Assembly (NCBI RefSeq): GCF_035046485.1
Contig: NC_085137.1
Location: 498,128,536 to 498,192,535 of the forward strand
DNA length: 64,000 nucleotides
Origin: Aedes albopictus
Lineage: Eukaryota > Arthropoda > Insecta > Diptera > Culicidae
Direction of reading: 5' to 3'
How positions within the stretch are numbered: position 1 is the first letter of the stretch; every line of letters starts with the position of its first letter. Under the pieces are notes generated by a model. That model saw only the letters and a program-made list of their open reading frames with translations, was not told the DNA's origin and searched no databases. A program made the position numbers and the translations under genes. Shown here piece by piece: positions 47,657-57,252 of the stretch.

Positions 47657-47749
47657 CATAAGATGTTAAAGTGGAGGCGATATGCGTACATTTTACACGC
47701 GCCTTAATGGAGGCATGCACGCATATGGCCTCCACTTTATCATCTTATG
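47657..47749. mobile_element. 93-bp foldback MITE inside the LINE remnant
   Basis: CATAAGATGTTAAAGTGGAG at the left is matched by the complement of CTCCACTTTATCATCTTATG at the right; about 31 bp pair with two mismatches. It interrupts LINE coding just after the RNase H frame, so it is younger than the LINE. Confidence 0.75.
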
Positions 47750-48664
47750 AAACATTCCATACGATTACGATTACTGGTTGTCTGGGTCCCCTGCATCCCA
47801 TTTTTTGGTGCCAACTGACCAAAGCATGCTGACGAGCAATCGGAAAAAAATCATTGAAGGCGATATGACGGTCATAAATATCGCCTTCCATAGCGCCCGC
47901 CTTGGCGAGCGAGTCCGCTTTCTCACTACCCGGTATCGAGCAATGCGAAGGGATCAAAACCAAGGTGATATTATATGCTTGATATGATAAAGCACTCCAA
48001 ATGCATTGAACTTCGCTCAGGAAATACAAGGAGTACTTCACCGGTCTCATTGAGCGAAAAGCCTCAATTGAACTAAGACTATCCGTAAAGTGTAGTATTG
48101 GTCAGATGGTAGAGAGGCGATTTGCTCTGATGCGCAGTGTGTTGCCGCCAATTCTGCGACATATACTGCGCAAGGACTTTGAAGTTTTTGGGCGGCGCTA
48201 CGAAGCTCATTAAATACACCAAATTCAGTGAAATCATTTGTTTTTGACCCGTCAGTGCAAAACCTTCTGTCGCAATTGACTTGACCAAACACTTTTGGAA
48301 TGTGCTCCGATCGGAGTGGGTCTGGAATTCCACGGATTTCTTTCAACATAGACAGATCAAAAACTACTATAGTGGAATTGGAGTAGTCTTGGAAGCAATC
48401 ACGGTTGAGAACATTCGAAGAAGGGTTAACCTTCCGAGTCATGTACGAGTAGTGCACTGTCATAAACTTCTTTTGATGAATTCGTTCGATTAGCTTTTCA
48501 AAGTTTTAATTTACCAATGGATTCAGCACCTCGCAGCGGATGAGGAATCGACAATTTCACGAAACCATCTGATAAAGAGAGTACTTCTGCTAGTACCACC
48601 AAACTCATTGTGTGCGTCGAGTTCATGCAGCCAACTTAATGCAACCCAAAGACAACGATACTGC

Positions 48665-48865
48665 ACTGCAAATTTTAATTGCTGGTATTCAGCAAACGTT
48701 GCTGTTTTTTTGTGCTGATTGCATTCAGCAATACGAATTTACTGAGTATCAGCAATGATTTTTCAACTTGCTGAACCAACCAGCAATTTTGACAGTTGAT
48801 CAGCAACGTTGTGCTGAAATTCAGCAAAAAATTATTTTGCTGATTTTTTTGTGCTGGACGCATTT
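48665..48865. mobile_element. MITE-like insertion rich in TGCTG/CAGCA, inside the LINE remnant
   Basis: About ten TGCTGA/TTCAGCA words in both orientations lie between the two halves of LINE coding (RT end at 48885 and the continuation at 48655). The outer TTGCTGG..and ..GTGCTGG pieces could be its ends. There is no ORF of its own. Confidence 0.65.
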
Positions 48866-49132
48866 CAAAAAATTTGATTTGTGGGCTCTAGCTTAAGAAT
48901 ATGTGTTTTCGCGGCAGGCTGAAGGCAAAAGCTACCGTATTCGAGAACGGAGAGTATCGTTGTACGATAAAACTGTATCAGATCTTTCGGATGGGCTCCC
49001 CGCCCTTCTTGTACAGTCAAGTGTATTTTACGCGGATTTTTGAATTAACGCGGTTTATATTTATGCAAATTCGTTGCATTGAAAATTATTTCCGACATAT
49101 TCTTATTATTATTTTCTTTCAAAACAAATTAA

Positions 49133-50426
49133 GCCTGCGCACTTTAGAATCGGTACACTTTCAACCGGCTGCCGCTCAAAAACGGTGTCACTTGGAAAAA
49201 AGTGTCGTTAGAAGCAATTGAAGCTTATCTATTGTAGTTTGTAGGAAGCATATAAAATTTGCTGTTTTTATATTTTCAGATGAACTATTGATCTGAATTC
49301 GTAAGTAGTGCCTGTTTTTTCTGCACACATTGAGCAAAAACCAATCATTGTCAGATTCAAGATTTGTGTAGGAATATATAATTACCAAACCCACCAATTA
49401 CGCAGTATAGAATAGTTGTTGGTATTATGATTGTTGATTTAGGGAGGTAAAATATTCCATGAGTGTTTTAAAATTTCCAATATAGCTATGGTAATCCTTT
49501 GAAGGTTTTTATGGAAAATCAAAGGATTGCATAGATATTTAAGGTCAAACAAGTTATGTTTGCTTAAACTTTAGTTCGGCAAACACGCATACGGAAAGGA
49601 TACTATACGAATAGTATTGGTATACAAGAAACCAATGATTTGATGCAGAACAATATAAATAATTGTGGCTCGAAAGCTGTATGGACTATTGCTGACGAAA
49701 TTCATTGGATGTGTTTTGATGGCGTGAAATATCTAACGATTTTTTAAATAAAACTGAATCTACTTAAAAGTTTTTTATTTGTGATCATAGAATCACATCT
49801 ATAGTTTCATAATCTATATGGTTTTTAGTGTTATATCCATGAAAACTATCTTATTTTAGGCTTATTATGAGGAGTTGGCCTTATGACTGTTAATTTCCGA
49901 CTACTGTGAGGGAAAACTGCTAATAATTCCAAAAATAATGCAGGTTTCGATTTGAATTAAGTTGGGCCACTTGAAGTAGGGAATTGAAGATCCAAAAAAC
50001 GACTCCAGAAAACATTTTTTCATATAAAATTACTTTGAGTAAAATTATGTTTTTAATATAGCGTGAATGGGCAATAAGGCTATAAGTTTATTATGGTCTT
50101 GTGAACCATATTTGTCAAGAGTTCAATGTCGTAACTTGTTTTGAGCATATCTTTGATGAATATAATTTTGTTTCTTGTGGAAATATCAGCCCGTAAACTG
50201 TGAAATTTGCAAGTGTTGACGATCATTGGTTTGTGCAGAATGAAATGGCATGAATTGCACAATCAGGTCAAAATTTTATCTAGAAGAAATAAAAACTTAA
50301 TTTTTCATATTCATCCTACAAAATACAATAAATAAACTTCATTTGCTTCTTACAACATTTTTTCTAGGTTAAACCGTTTTTGATCTACAGCCGGTTGAAA
50401 GTGTACCGATTCTAAAGTGCGCAGGC
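49133..50426. mobile_element. 1.29-kb element with long terminal inverted repeats (GCCTGCGCACTTTAGAATCG)
   Basis: The first 41 bp at 49133 are an exact inverted match of the last 41 bp ending at 50426. Weaker pairing extends to about 70 bp, through CAAAAACGGT. The interior is AT-rich without a transposase, so it is non-autonomous. Near-identity of the ends suggests fairly recent activity. I could not identify a clear flanking duplication (perhaps 8-10 bp, degraded), so the superfamily is open; long ends would fit a MULE-type element. Confidence 0.85.
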
Positions 50427-50460
50427 TTTTGAATGCTGTTCTGATGTTTTCATGTATGTA

Positions 50461-51904
50461 TGCAGCTGGTAAGGATGGTATCGCTGCTGAACTCATCAAG
50501 ATGGGCCCAGAAAAGTTAGCCACCTGTCTGCATCGGCTGAAAATCAGGATCTTGGAAATCTAACAGCTACCGGAGGATTGGAAGGAAGGGGTAATCTGCC
50601 CTATTCATTGATTTGATTTGTCTTTATTAGAGAGACTTTCAGCCCTTGGCTGGTTCGTCTCTCGCCCTATTCACAAGAAAGGCGACCATTTGGAATGTGA
50701 GAACTTCAGAGCTACATATCACTACTTTGATTGCTGCCGTCGTCTGTCACCTAAAATGAAAGAGTTCGTGGGAAGTTATCAGGCTGGCTTCATCGACGGC
50801 CGGTCGACAACGGACCATATCTTCACCGTACGGCAAATCCTCCAGAAATGCCGTGAATACCAGGTCCCAACGCATCACCTGTTCATCGACTTCAAAGCGG
50901 CATACGACAATATCGACCGCGCGGAGCTATGGAGAATCATGGACGAAAACGGCTTTCCTGGGAAGCTAACTAGACTGATTAAAGCAACGATGGACGATGT
51001 GCAAAACTGCGTAAGGGTTTCGGGTGAACAGATCGCGGAAGGTGTGATGCGACGAGCCGGGCTCAACAGCCGGGGAACGATATTCACAAAATCCGGTCAA
51101 TTTGTGTGCTTTGCAGGCGACATGGACGCTATTGCCAAAACATTTGGAACGGTGGCAGAGCTGTACACCCGCCTGAAACGCGAAGCAGCAAAGGTCGGAC
51201 TGGTGGTGAATGCCTCAAAAACAAAGTACATGCTGGTAGGCGGAACCGAAAACGACCGGATCCGTCTGGGTAGTAATGTTACGATAGACGGGGATACTTT
51301 CGAGGTGGTGGAGGAATTCGTCTACCTCGGATCCTTACTGAGGGCTGACAACAACGTGAGCCGTGAAATTCGGAGGCGCATCATCAGCGGAAGTCGAGCC
51401 TACTACGGGCTCCAGAAGAAACTGCGGTCGAAAAAGATTCACCCACGCACCAAATGCACCATGTACAAAACGCTAATAAGATCGGTAATCCTCTACGGGC
51501 ACGAGACATGGACCATGCTCGAGGAGGACCTGCAAGCACTCGGAGTTTTCGAGCGACGCGTGCTAAGGACGATCTTCGGCGGTGTGCAGGAGAACGGTGT
51601 GTGGCGGAGAAGGATGGACCACGAGCTCGCTGCACTTTACGGCGAACCCAGCATCCAGAAGGTGGCTAAAGCCGGAAGGATACGGTGGGCAGGGCATGTT
51701 GCAAGAATGCCGGACAACAACCCTGCAAAGCAGGTGTTTGCAACTGATCCGGTTGGCACAAGAAGACGTGGAGCGCAGAGAGCACGATTGGCGGATCAGG
51801 TGGAGCGTGACCTGGCGAGCATTGGGTGCGACCGAAGATGGAGAGCGGCAGCCACAAACCGAGTATTGTGGTGTACTATTGTTGATTATGTCTTGTCTTA
51901 AATG
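50461..51904 (+). pseudogene. RTE-clade LINE fragment, RT domain, inactive
   Basis: Coding begins at about 50461 (AGKDGIAAELIKMGPEKL), after which there is an in-frame stop near 50562 (EI*QLPEDW). A 56-bp insertion then interrupts CPI|HKKGD. The long frame continues to the TAA at 51902 with FIDFKAAYDNID, VEEFVYLGSLL, GHVARMPDNNPAKQVF and GTRRRGAQRARLADQV. The listed start of that frame lies within the insertion and is meaningless. Changes that kill the RT: the FADD box is FAGD (first Asp lost, about 51113), the RQGD motif region is deleted in frame between VSGE and QIAEG, and the GNYR..ILCRRL segment is shortened. The endonuclease is absent (5' truncation). It is related to, but not a recent copy of, the element at 7322-10396. 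An A/T-rich tail (ACAAATAAATGTATGTA) follows. Confidence 0.9.
50608..50663 (-). mobile_element. 56-bp micro-insertion, copy 2, inside the RTE pseudogene
   Basis: Minus strand: GAGACGAACCAGCC, AAGGGCTG, AAAGTCTC, CTAATAAAGAC and an A-rich tail. The 10-bp target GCCCTATTCA is duplicated at 50598-50607 and 50664-50673; removing the insertion restores the RTE reading CPIHKKGD. Same length and same ends as the copy at 29837. Confidence 0.9.
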
Positions 51905-51989
51905 TGATGTTGAACAAATAAATGTATGTATATATGTCCACTTTCCGGACCGAAACGACGGCAACGATTTGAAAGTGATCGAGGCTTTG

Positions 51990-52085
51990 ATCGAGAAGTT
52001 TGATTCTTGCTTTGACTTTCCGATCGGGAATCGAACCCATCCTCAGTATGGTCTTGTTGTATATCTGACCCGTGTGTTTACTGCT
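51990..52085 (-). repeat. tRNA-like B-box fragment, decayed SINE piece
   Basis: On the minus strand GGGTTCGATTCCC (52025-52037) is a good Pol III B box, but no convincing A box follows at tRNA spacing. It is probably the tail or middle of a decayed tRNA-derived repeat. Confidence 0.35.
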
Positions 52086-53016
52086 TCGAATATTTGGGCA
52101 CGTACAGCGCAATCCTTTTTAACAAACCATCCAAAAATAAAATCACAAAATTATCTCCCAAACCCCACGCATAAACTACTCAACTGCTAAAAACTTTCAA
52201 CATGTCGAACACGTTCTCACAATTTGGAAACATCCAACTACATATTCCCAAAAAAAGTATGGTCCCATGCGACCGTCATTGTCAACCACGACGACGCCGT
52301 CGACGGCAACCATCCCTAAAATTGTTCCCATGTAGACCCACATGCAAACACTTCTCGTCGTCAGCTCGTGTCGTGTGGTGTCCACTTGTCCTTGACAAAA
52401 TAGGATGTGATGACTTCCCAGGATCACATCCACAAGACCATCACAAACGGCAGGGAGCACAACAAGTGGATTGGATCAGAAGCGCGGTACCGTGAAGTTT
52501 TCTCTGTGACTGGCTGATCCACAGCCGCAATAAATAAAGATACAAGAATCACAACATTCCGTACGCAATGAGCCAACTCGAAAGATAAGAATTGAGAAAG
52601 AAGGTAGGGGTGTTTTTTGGTAGGAGAAATCACTAAAGTGGTGGAACGTGACTTCAATTGAATATTTTTCTTGAAGCAATATGTGCTAGATACGAAAAAG
52701 TATACCGTTTTACTCAGCGAAAATAGATTTTCAAAATCTAATGAAATCCAAATCCTTTTTCGATTTCGCTTAGAACAAGAAGTCACGTGAGGTAAGATTA
52801 ATAATAATAATTCTGAAAGCTCACTAGGCAGAAATCTACGAGTAGACGTGTTTTTATTTTTCTTTCATGCATTCATAAAGTTTATAGCCCTTAGTCAACC
52901 CCCGAGCGAAGCACACCTTTAACGATTCCATAAAAAAAGCATATACTCATTTATTAATGTTACGTTACCTCTCGGAATCTGCCAGTCCCAGCATCACCGG
53001 AATGGGAATGCTTACA
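52086..53016. other. Intergenic, no gene proven
   Basis: 52200-52500 is more complex, with overlapping open frames on both strands (52197-52495). No domain is recognised. Confidence 0.3.
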
Positions 53017-53217
53017 GGTGAATATAGTACGAAGCCACACCTTGAATTTTCAAAAGTACAAATCTTAAGAACCAAGTATTGCACTAAGCTGAAAAGTTGA
53101 TCGATTGGTCACCTCCAGCGGATGGCCAATCGATCAACTTTTCAGCTCGGTGCGATGTTTGGTTCCTCAGATTTGTGCTTTCGAAAATTCAACGTGTGGC
53201 TTCGTTCTATATTCACC
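53017..53217. repeat. 200-bp inverted repeat (hairpin) covering the start of a possible exon
   Basis: The arms at 53017-53101 and 53126-53217 pair through GGTGAATATAG, GAATTTTC, CAAATCT and AGCTGAAAAGTTGATCGATT, at roughly 75-85% identity. The loop is only about 24 bp (CACCTCCAGCGGATG). The right arm, not the left, carries an open frame that continues beyond the hairpin. Confidence 0.85.
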
Positions 53218-53364
53218 TTACAACGACCTCAACGGAAGATACCGGACGGGAAAAGCGGAAGCAAGCAGAAGTTTTTACCGAGATTTCTCTTTTATCGATT
53301 TGTTGTGGGATAAGCTTGACTCGACGGACACGTTCACGTTGGGAACCGGTGCGGTGAGAGGGTA
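53130..53364 (+). CDS. Possible host exon, unidentified protein
   Basis: The frame 53105-53365 reads CAFENSTCGFVLYSPYNDLN and then RYRTGKAEASRSFYRDFSF, IDLLWDKLDSTDTF. This is balanced, protein-like composition and GC-richer than the surroundings. AGAGGGTAAGG at about 53359-53369 gives a plausible splice donor, and TTTTCAG at about 53136-53142 a plausible acceptor. The other two plus-strand frames are also open over much of this stretch, which weakens the case. I do not recognise the family. The frame at 53379-53588 may or may not be connected. Confidence 0.25.
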
Positions 53365-53589
53365 AGGTCCAGCAGTAATTGAATTGGTCAACTTTTAGGT
53401 GTTTGATCTACAAGAAAACTTACCGAGGCGTGAATTTTGCACGGTCTTTGTGTGTCACCAATTTGCTTACCTGGAAAATGTGGGGAGAAAAAAATCAATC
53501 GTTAGTTATATCGTACTTTTTGAGCTGGGGGCATTGGAGTTTGTACTTTGATAGATATTCCATTCAATCTACGATTTATTATACTTGAA

Positions 53590-53870
53590 TATGTAATGCG
53601 GCAAAATTGCTATGCAAAGCAGCATATAATGAACCATCAAGTGCCTTTTAAACTTCATGCTTCTCTAGTCACGTCTAGCACACTCGAATAGATAGGATAT
53701 GCAAAACTCGATGTGATGCCACGCAGAGTGTCACCATCTTGTACGCCCCAAATGCAATTTTACGTCGTTTCCGGTAAAAAGGTTAAGGCGTGTTTTGTCA
53801 CACATAACTAATTTAAGGCCACACAATTGTTGAACTTGTCTACGGTGCGAAACGGAACCTTGATGGATAG
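53590..53870. other. Intergenic
   Basis: No gene is seen. Confidence 0.3.
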
Positions 53871-53875
53871 TTCTC

Positions 53876-54020
53876 GGAATATTCTTGTGGTGTCTCTAAA
53901 TGACATTTGAGATTTTAAGAGCTTTGCGGATCCCAGCAGATTATGCAATACTATTATTTATGGCGAAAACACATAAAGTTTTTCTTGTAGATTTGAAGGA
54001 CTTCATTATAGAACAGTTGG
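53876..54020 (+). repeat. Direct repeat flanking the 54-55 kb element, left copy
   Basis: GGAATATTC.., TCTAAATG and CGGATCCCAG..ATGCAATACT, GGCGAAAACACATAAAGT match 55408-55520 in the same orientation at roughly 75%. The pair brackets the element at 54062-55285. Confidence 0.6.
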
Positions 54021-54194
54021 GACAAACCTGAATATCCCAACGGTTTATAATAAAACTCTAATTAACCCACCTAGCGGTGATGGCGCCTTTCTCGTGCCTT
54101 TCGAAACACATTTCAACACAACTCACATGTTGATGAACATCGCACTCTCATACGTTTAACAGAAATCCATTTCATGGCATCAGAGATCATATTG

Positions 54195-54830
54195 TTTATC
54201 TGGCTTTTGATTTTTAAGCCTTAAACTCTTGAAAAACAGCCGCAATCTTGAATTTTGAGCCGCCATTTTGGGTTTTAATCCGGCAGCTTGGAAATACTGG
54301 ACGCCATTTTTGGATTCCAGACTTCTTCCCCATACCAGATACACCCAAATTGGATGGTTTTAGAACCCAAAACTCCATTAAACAGCCGCCATTTTGAATT
54401 TTTAGAACGTCATCCTGGATAATCTGGTCGCTATTTTTGAACTTCGATTGTCTTCCCCATACCAAATATACCCATATTGCTTAGTTTTCAATCCTAATAT
54501 TCCATTAAACAGCAGCTATCATAAATGTTGAACCGCCATTTTGGGTTTTTGACCACCATCTTGGATTTTAAACAACCCATTTTTGTCCAGACTTCCCCAT
54601 ACCAAATATACCCTTATTGCTTAGTTTCAGGTCCTAAAACTCCATTAAACAGTCGCCATATTGGATTTGGAGTGGCCATCTTGAATTTTAGACCGCCATC
54701 TTGGATATTCTGATCACCATTTTTTGACTCCCATGACTGATATATCCGTATTGCATGATTTGAGAGACTAAAACTCTATTGAACAGTCGTCATCTTAAAT
54801 TTTGAGCCGACATCGTATATTTCTGGTCTC
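54195..54830 (+). repeat. Tandem array of five ~140-bp units
   Basis: The phrase CCATTAAACAGCCGCCATTT and variants recurs at about 54227, 54373, 54505, 54646 and 54780. Each unit also has CTTCCCCATACCAAATATAC and one or more shorter CCGCCATCTTGGATTTT modules. Units are about 65-80% alike. Confidence 0.85.
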
Positions 54831-55116
54831 CAGTGTTCATTTCCGCATAAAATTCGTCAACCATGCCAAAGGTTACCAAAATCGCCGCAGTTCGAGGTGT
54901 CGCATGATGGGGCTTGGTTGAGTTTTCTATACGGTCAGTTCCACCGGTGCTGGTCCGGATCACTGAAATAGCCATAACTCCGGAACGACTCGACCGATCC
55001 GAACCATTTTGAATAGCAAACAATGCGGTAAAATTTCGGTAAGATTCAAGCTATAATCCAAAAAATCGGCCAAAGGGAAGTGCCTTAAAAATGAGTGATT
55101 TTTTTTTGCGCACAGA

Positions 55117-55152
55117 CATACATACATACACACATACATACACACACACAGA
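55117..55152. repeat. CATA/CA microsatellite
   Basis: An imperfect run of ACATACATACAC and ACACACAC. Confidence 0.85.
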
Positions 55153-55319
55153 CAGCATCCCAATTCTTCGAAGTGAGTTGATTGGTATATGTGACTTGAC
55201 CCTCCGAGCCTTCTATCGAAAATTCGGTTTTTGAATAAACAAATAGCCTTTCAGTACCCTTTAGTGTACGAGAAAGGCAAAAAAGTAGACTTCAGATTGG
55301 TCCAGTAACCACGGATAAA

Positions 55320-55520
55320 TATGCAACGTTACTCAGTATAACAGATATGGCTATTGTTACTAGTGAAGACCTGAAGTTCTGAACTCCAAGGTAGTTTGGC
55401 TGACCTGGAATATCCCTGAAGTATCTATAAATGGTATTGAGGATGTCAAGAGCTTCACGGATCCCAGTGGGTCATGCAATGCTCTTGTTTGTGGCGAAAA
55501 TACATAAAGTTATAGGAAAG
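55320..55520 (-). repeat. Interspersed repeats: inverted copy of 23070 block and direct copy of 53876 block
   Basis: 55320-55416 is the inverted homologue of 23070-23180 (GGCTGACCTGGAATATCCC). It grades into 55408-55520, the right copy of the repeat at 53876. Together they outline a longer dispersed family. Confidence 0.6.
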
Positions 55521-56690
55521 TTTGGAACACCTAGATCATCCCAGAATATAAAACACGTTTTGATATTCTTCGCGAAGGCTTATTGAATACATATAAACTA
55601 GGTTGTCCCAAAATAGCACATGGTCAAAAAACTTGGGGGCTCACCCTGCAAATGATAGCTAAGGGTGTTAGAAACAAACTTTTGTATAACGGCAACTTTC
55701 AAAAATGACGTTTAGAGGTCGCCCCGGCGAGATTTTAGAAAAATGGCCATTTTTCGTAATAAATTTCATACAAATATTTTTTACCGTACAAAAATTGGCA
55801 ATACCCACTATTTTTATATTTTTTACAGCTTGATGTGGATCCAAACTTCTTGGGAAAAATAATTAACGACATGTTTTGTAGGTAACTTTTTGATACTGAA
55901 TTTTTGAATTTACTAAAATCTCTCATTTTTTGATATACTTTGCCTTTTTCCCATCATAAAAAGTATCTGAAACTAATCCTAATTTGAAACAATTTTCATA
56001 AAAACATAGGAAATTTTATGAGGAAAAACTTTGCCGAAGACAGCATGGCGTTTTTTCTATCCGTTTTACAATTATTCACAATTTACTATTTGTTGAAATT
56101 TGAATTTTTAGGTATTTTTCTAAAAATCTCACATAAGAACTTCCCAAAAACACATACAAAGTAAAAAATCACATATGCTCAACAAGTTTTTGTTTTGATT
56201 GTGTTATGGAATTATGGTGACATCATTATTTGATTTTTATTTTTTGTTATTCAATCCCTTCATATGGAAATTAACTAGCAAAGATTTCTTGAAAAGCTTG
56301 TTCTCTTGACAAGCTTCGTACAGCCTATTGATTTTTTAAAGATATTCTCTACAAAATGTTGAGCCATATTTTCGTGTTTATCCTACTTTCCTGTCGATCT
56401 CAATTATTTTTCTACATGAAGACTTATGAGTCCTGGACCAGTGAAACATCCCAGGAAACAGTGGCAAAGTGAATAAAGGCGAATACGTTGATCCATGCTA
56501 AATTCAAATCGCGATTACGAACATCTTACGTAAGAATACCAATTTTTAGATACTAAGTTCCAATTCAAGACATTCTGAAAAGCAGGGCATGTCTTTTTTT
56601 TACATCTACTGATTTGAACTATTTTATCAACACCGAAAATAAGATACACCGAGGCAAATTGAAACGGGTGGGATGAGATGAACCAGTGAG

Positions 56691-57252
56691 CAGGGAATGA
56701 AATTTTCAGCAAATTGAGACGAAAAACGGCGTTTTTAGAGCAACCGATTTTTTCTGTTTTTACTTTTCCTGTGAGAAATGTTTATCGGTCGTTGCTGTTT
56801 GTCCCCGATCAAAGATAGCCGAAAACTGGAAATCGCTCTTTTCATTTTCGCTATCCAACTTTATCGCCTGCAAAGTTATCGCGATAATTATCAGAAGGCA
56901 AATAACAAAAATTTGCCGCTAACGGGATTCGAACCTAGACCCTCCACAAAAATGTGTATGTGCGCGCACCATAACCACTCGACCACACAAGCTACTCGAG
57001 AAAGGACAGAAATTTTATACATAAAAGCTACAGCCGGTGACGACGGGACTACGGAAAGGCGAACAAAGAGCAGAAAGCAAACCAGTCAACTTTTCATTGC
57101 TGATGATAATCGATTTTCGGCTCTGCGGAACGAGCGAAAACACATTCTCGGGAGAAACCCGGGTCTGAATTTATCGCACGTCTTTTTTCGCCGATAATGC
57201 GTGTGGGAGAGTTTTCTACTATCGCGATCGTGATCGATAATTTCATTCCCTG
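56691..57252. mobile_element. 562-bp hAT-like element nested inside the larger foldback
   Basis: The ends CAGGGAATGAAATT and AATTTCATTCCCTG are exact 14-bp inverted repeats. CCAGTGAG is duplicated exactly at 56683-56690 and 57253-57260. CAGGG ends plus an 8-bp duplication are typical of hAT. The open frame at 56778-57197 lies wholly inside and shows no transposase motif. Confidence 0.9.
56910..57000 (-). repeat. tRNA-like segment (A and B boxes) within the nested element
   Basis: On the minus strand, A box TGGTCGAGTGG (56975-56985) and B box GGTTCGAATCC (56925-56935) sit about 40 bp apart, like a tRNA or SINE head. The presumed acceptor ends do not pair, and no clear SINE body follows, so it is a tRNA relic captured by the hAT-like element. 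Confidence 0.55.

Larger units (their letters stand above)
46991..49020 (-). pseudogene. RNase H-bearing LINE remnant (I/LOA/Loner-like), 5'-truncated
   Basis: On the minus strand, order is preserved. First comes an RT C-terminal piece (about 49010-48885: HPKDLIQFYRTT and SVLEYGSFCLQPAAK). An insertion follows, then STHTMSL (about 48610). RNase H lies at about 48260-47790, with FCTDGSK, YVAELAA and PSHCSIPGSEKADSLAKAGA. A C-terminal zinc-knuckle-like tail follows (about 47560-47300: DFIKIMCRLMANHNHY, DINHVV, EC.EYDIARS, LDLEYMKLVYDFLKQAEV). The 3' end near 46991 carries an AATAAA signal and an A-rich tail. Several stops and frame changes make it dead. RNase H excludes RTE and points to an I-like or LOA-like clade; the exact clade is not settled. 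Confidence 0.8.
54062..55285. mobile_element. ~1.2-kb element (GCCTTTCTCGT ends) with internal tandem array
   Basis: GGCGCCTTTCTCGTGCC near the left edge (54083) is matched by the complement GTACGAGAAAGGC near the right (55268-55280). The interior holds the ~140-bp tandem array at 54195-54830 and a CATA/CACA microsatellite (55117-55152). No ORF is present. Edges and superfamily are uncertain. Confidence 0.5.

Noticed and set aside
50618..50660. Methionine start of the plus-strand RTE frame
   Set aside because: The start is a TTG within the 56-bp micro-insertion. The LINE coding sequence really continues from about 50461.
56778..57197. 139-codon plus-strand frame
   Set aside because: Lies wholly inside a hAT-like MITE, crosses a tRNA-like segment, and shows no transposase motif.
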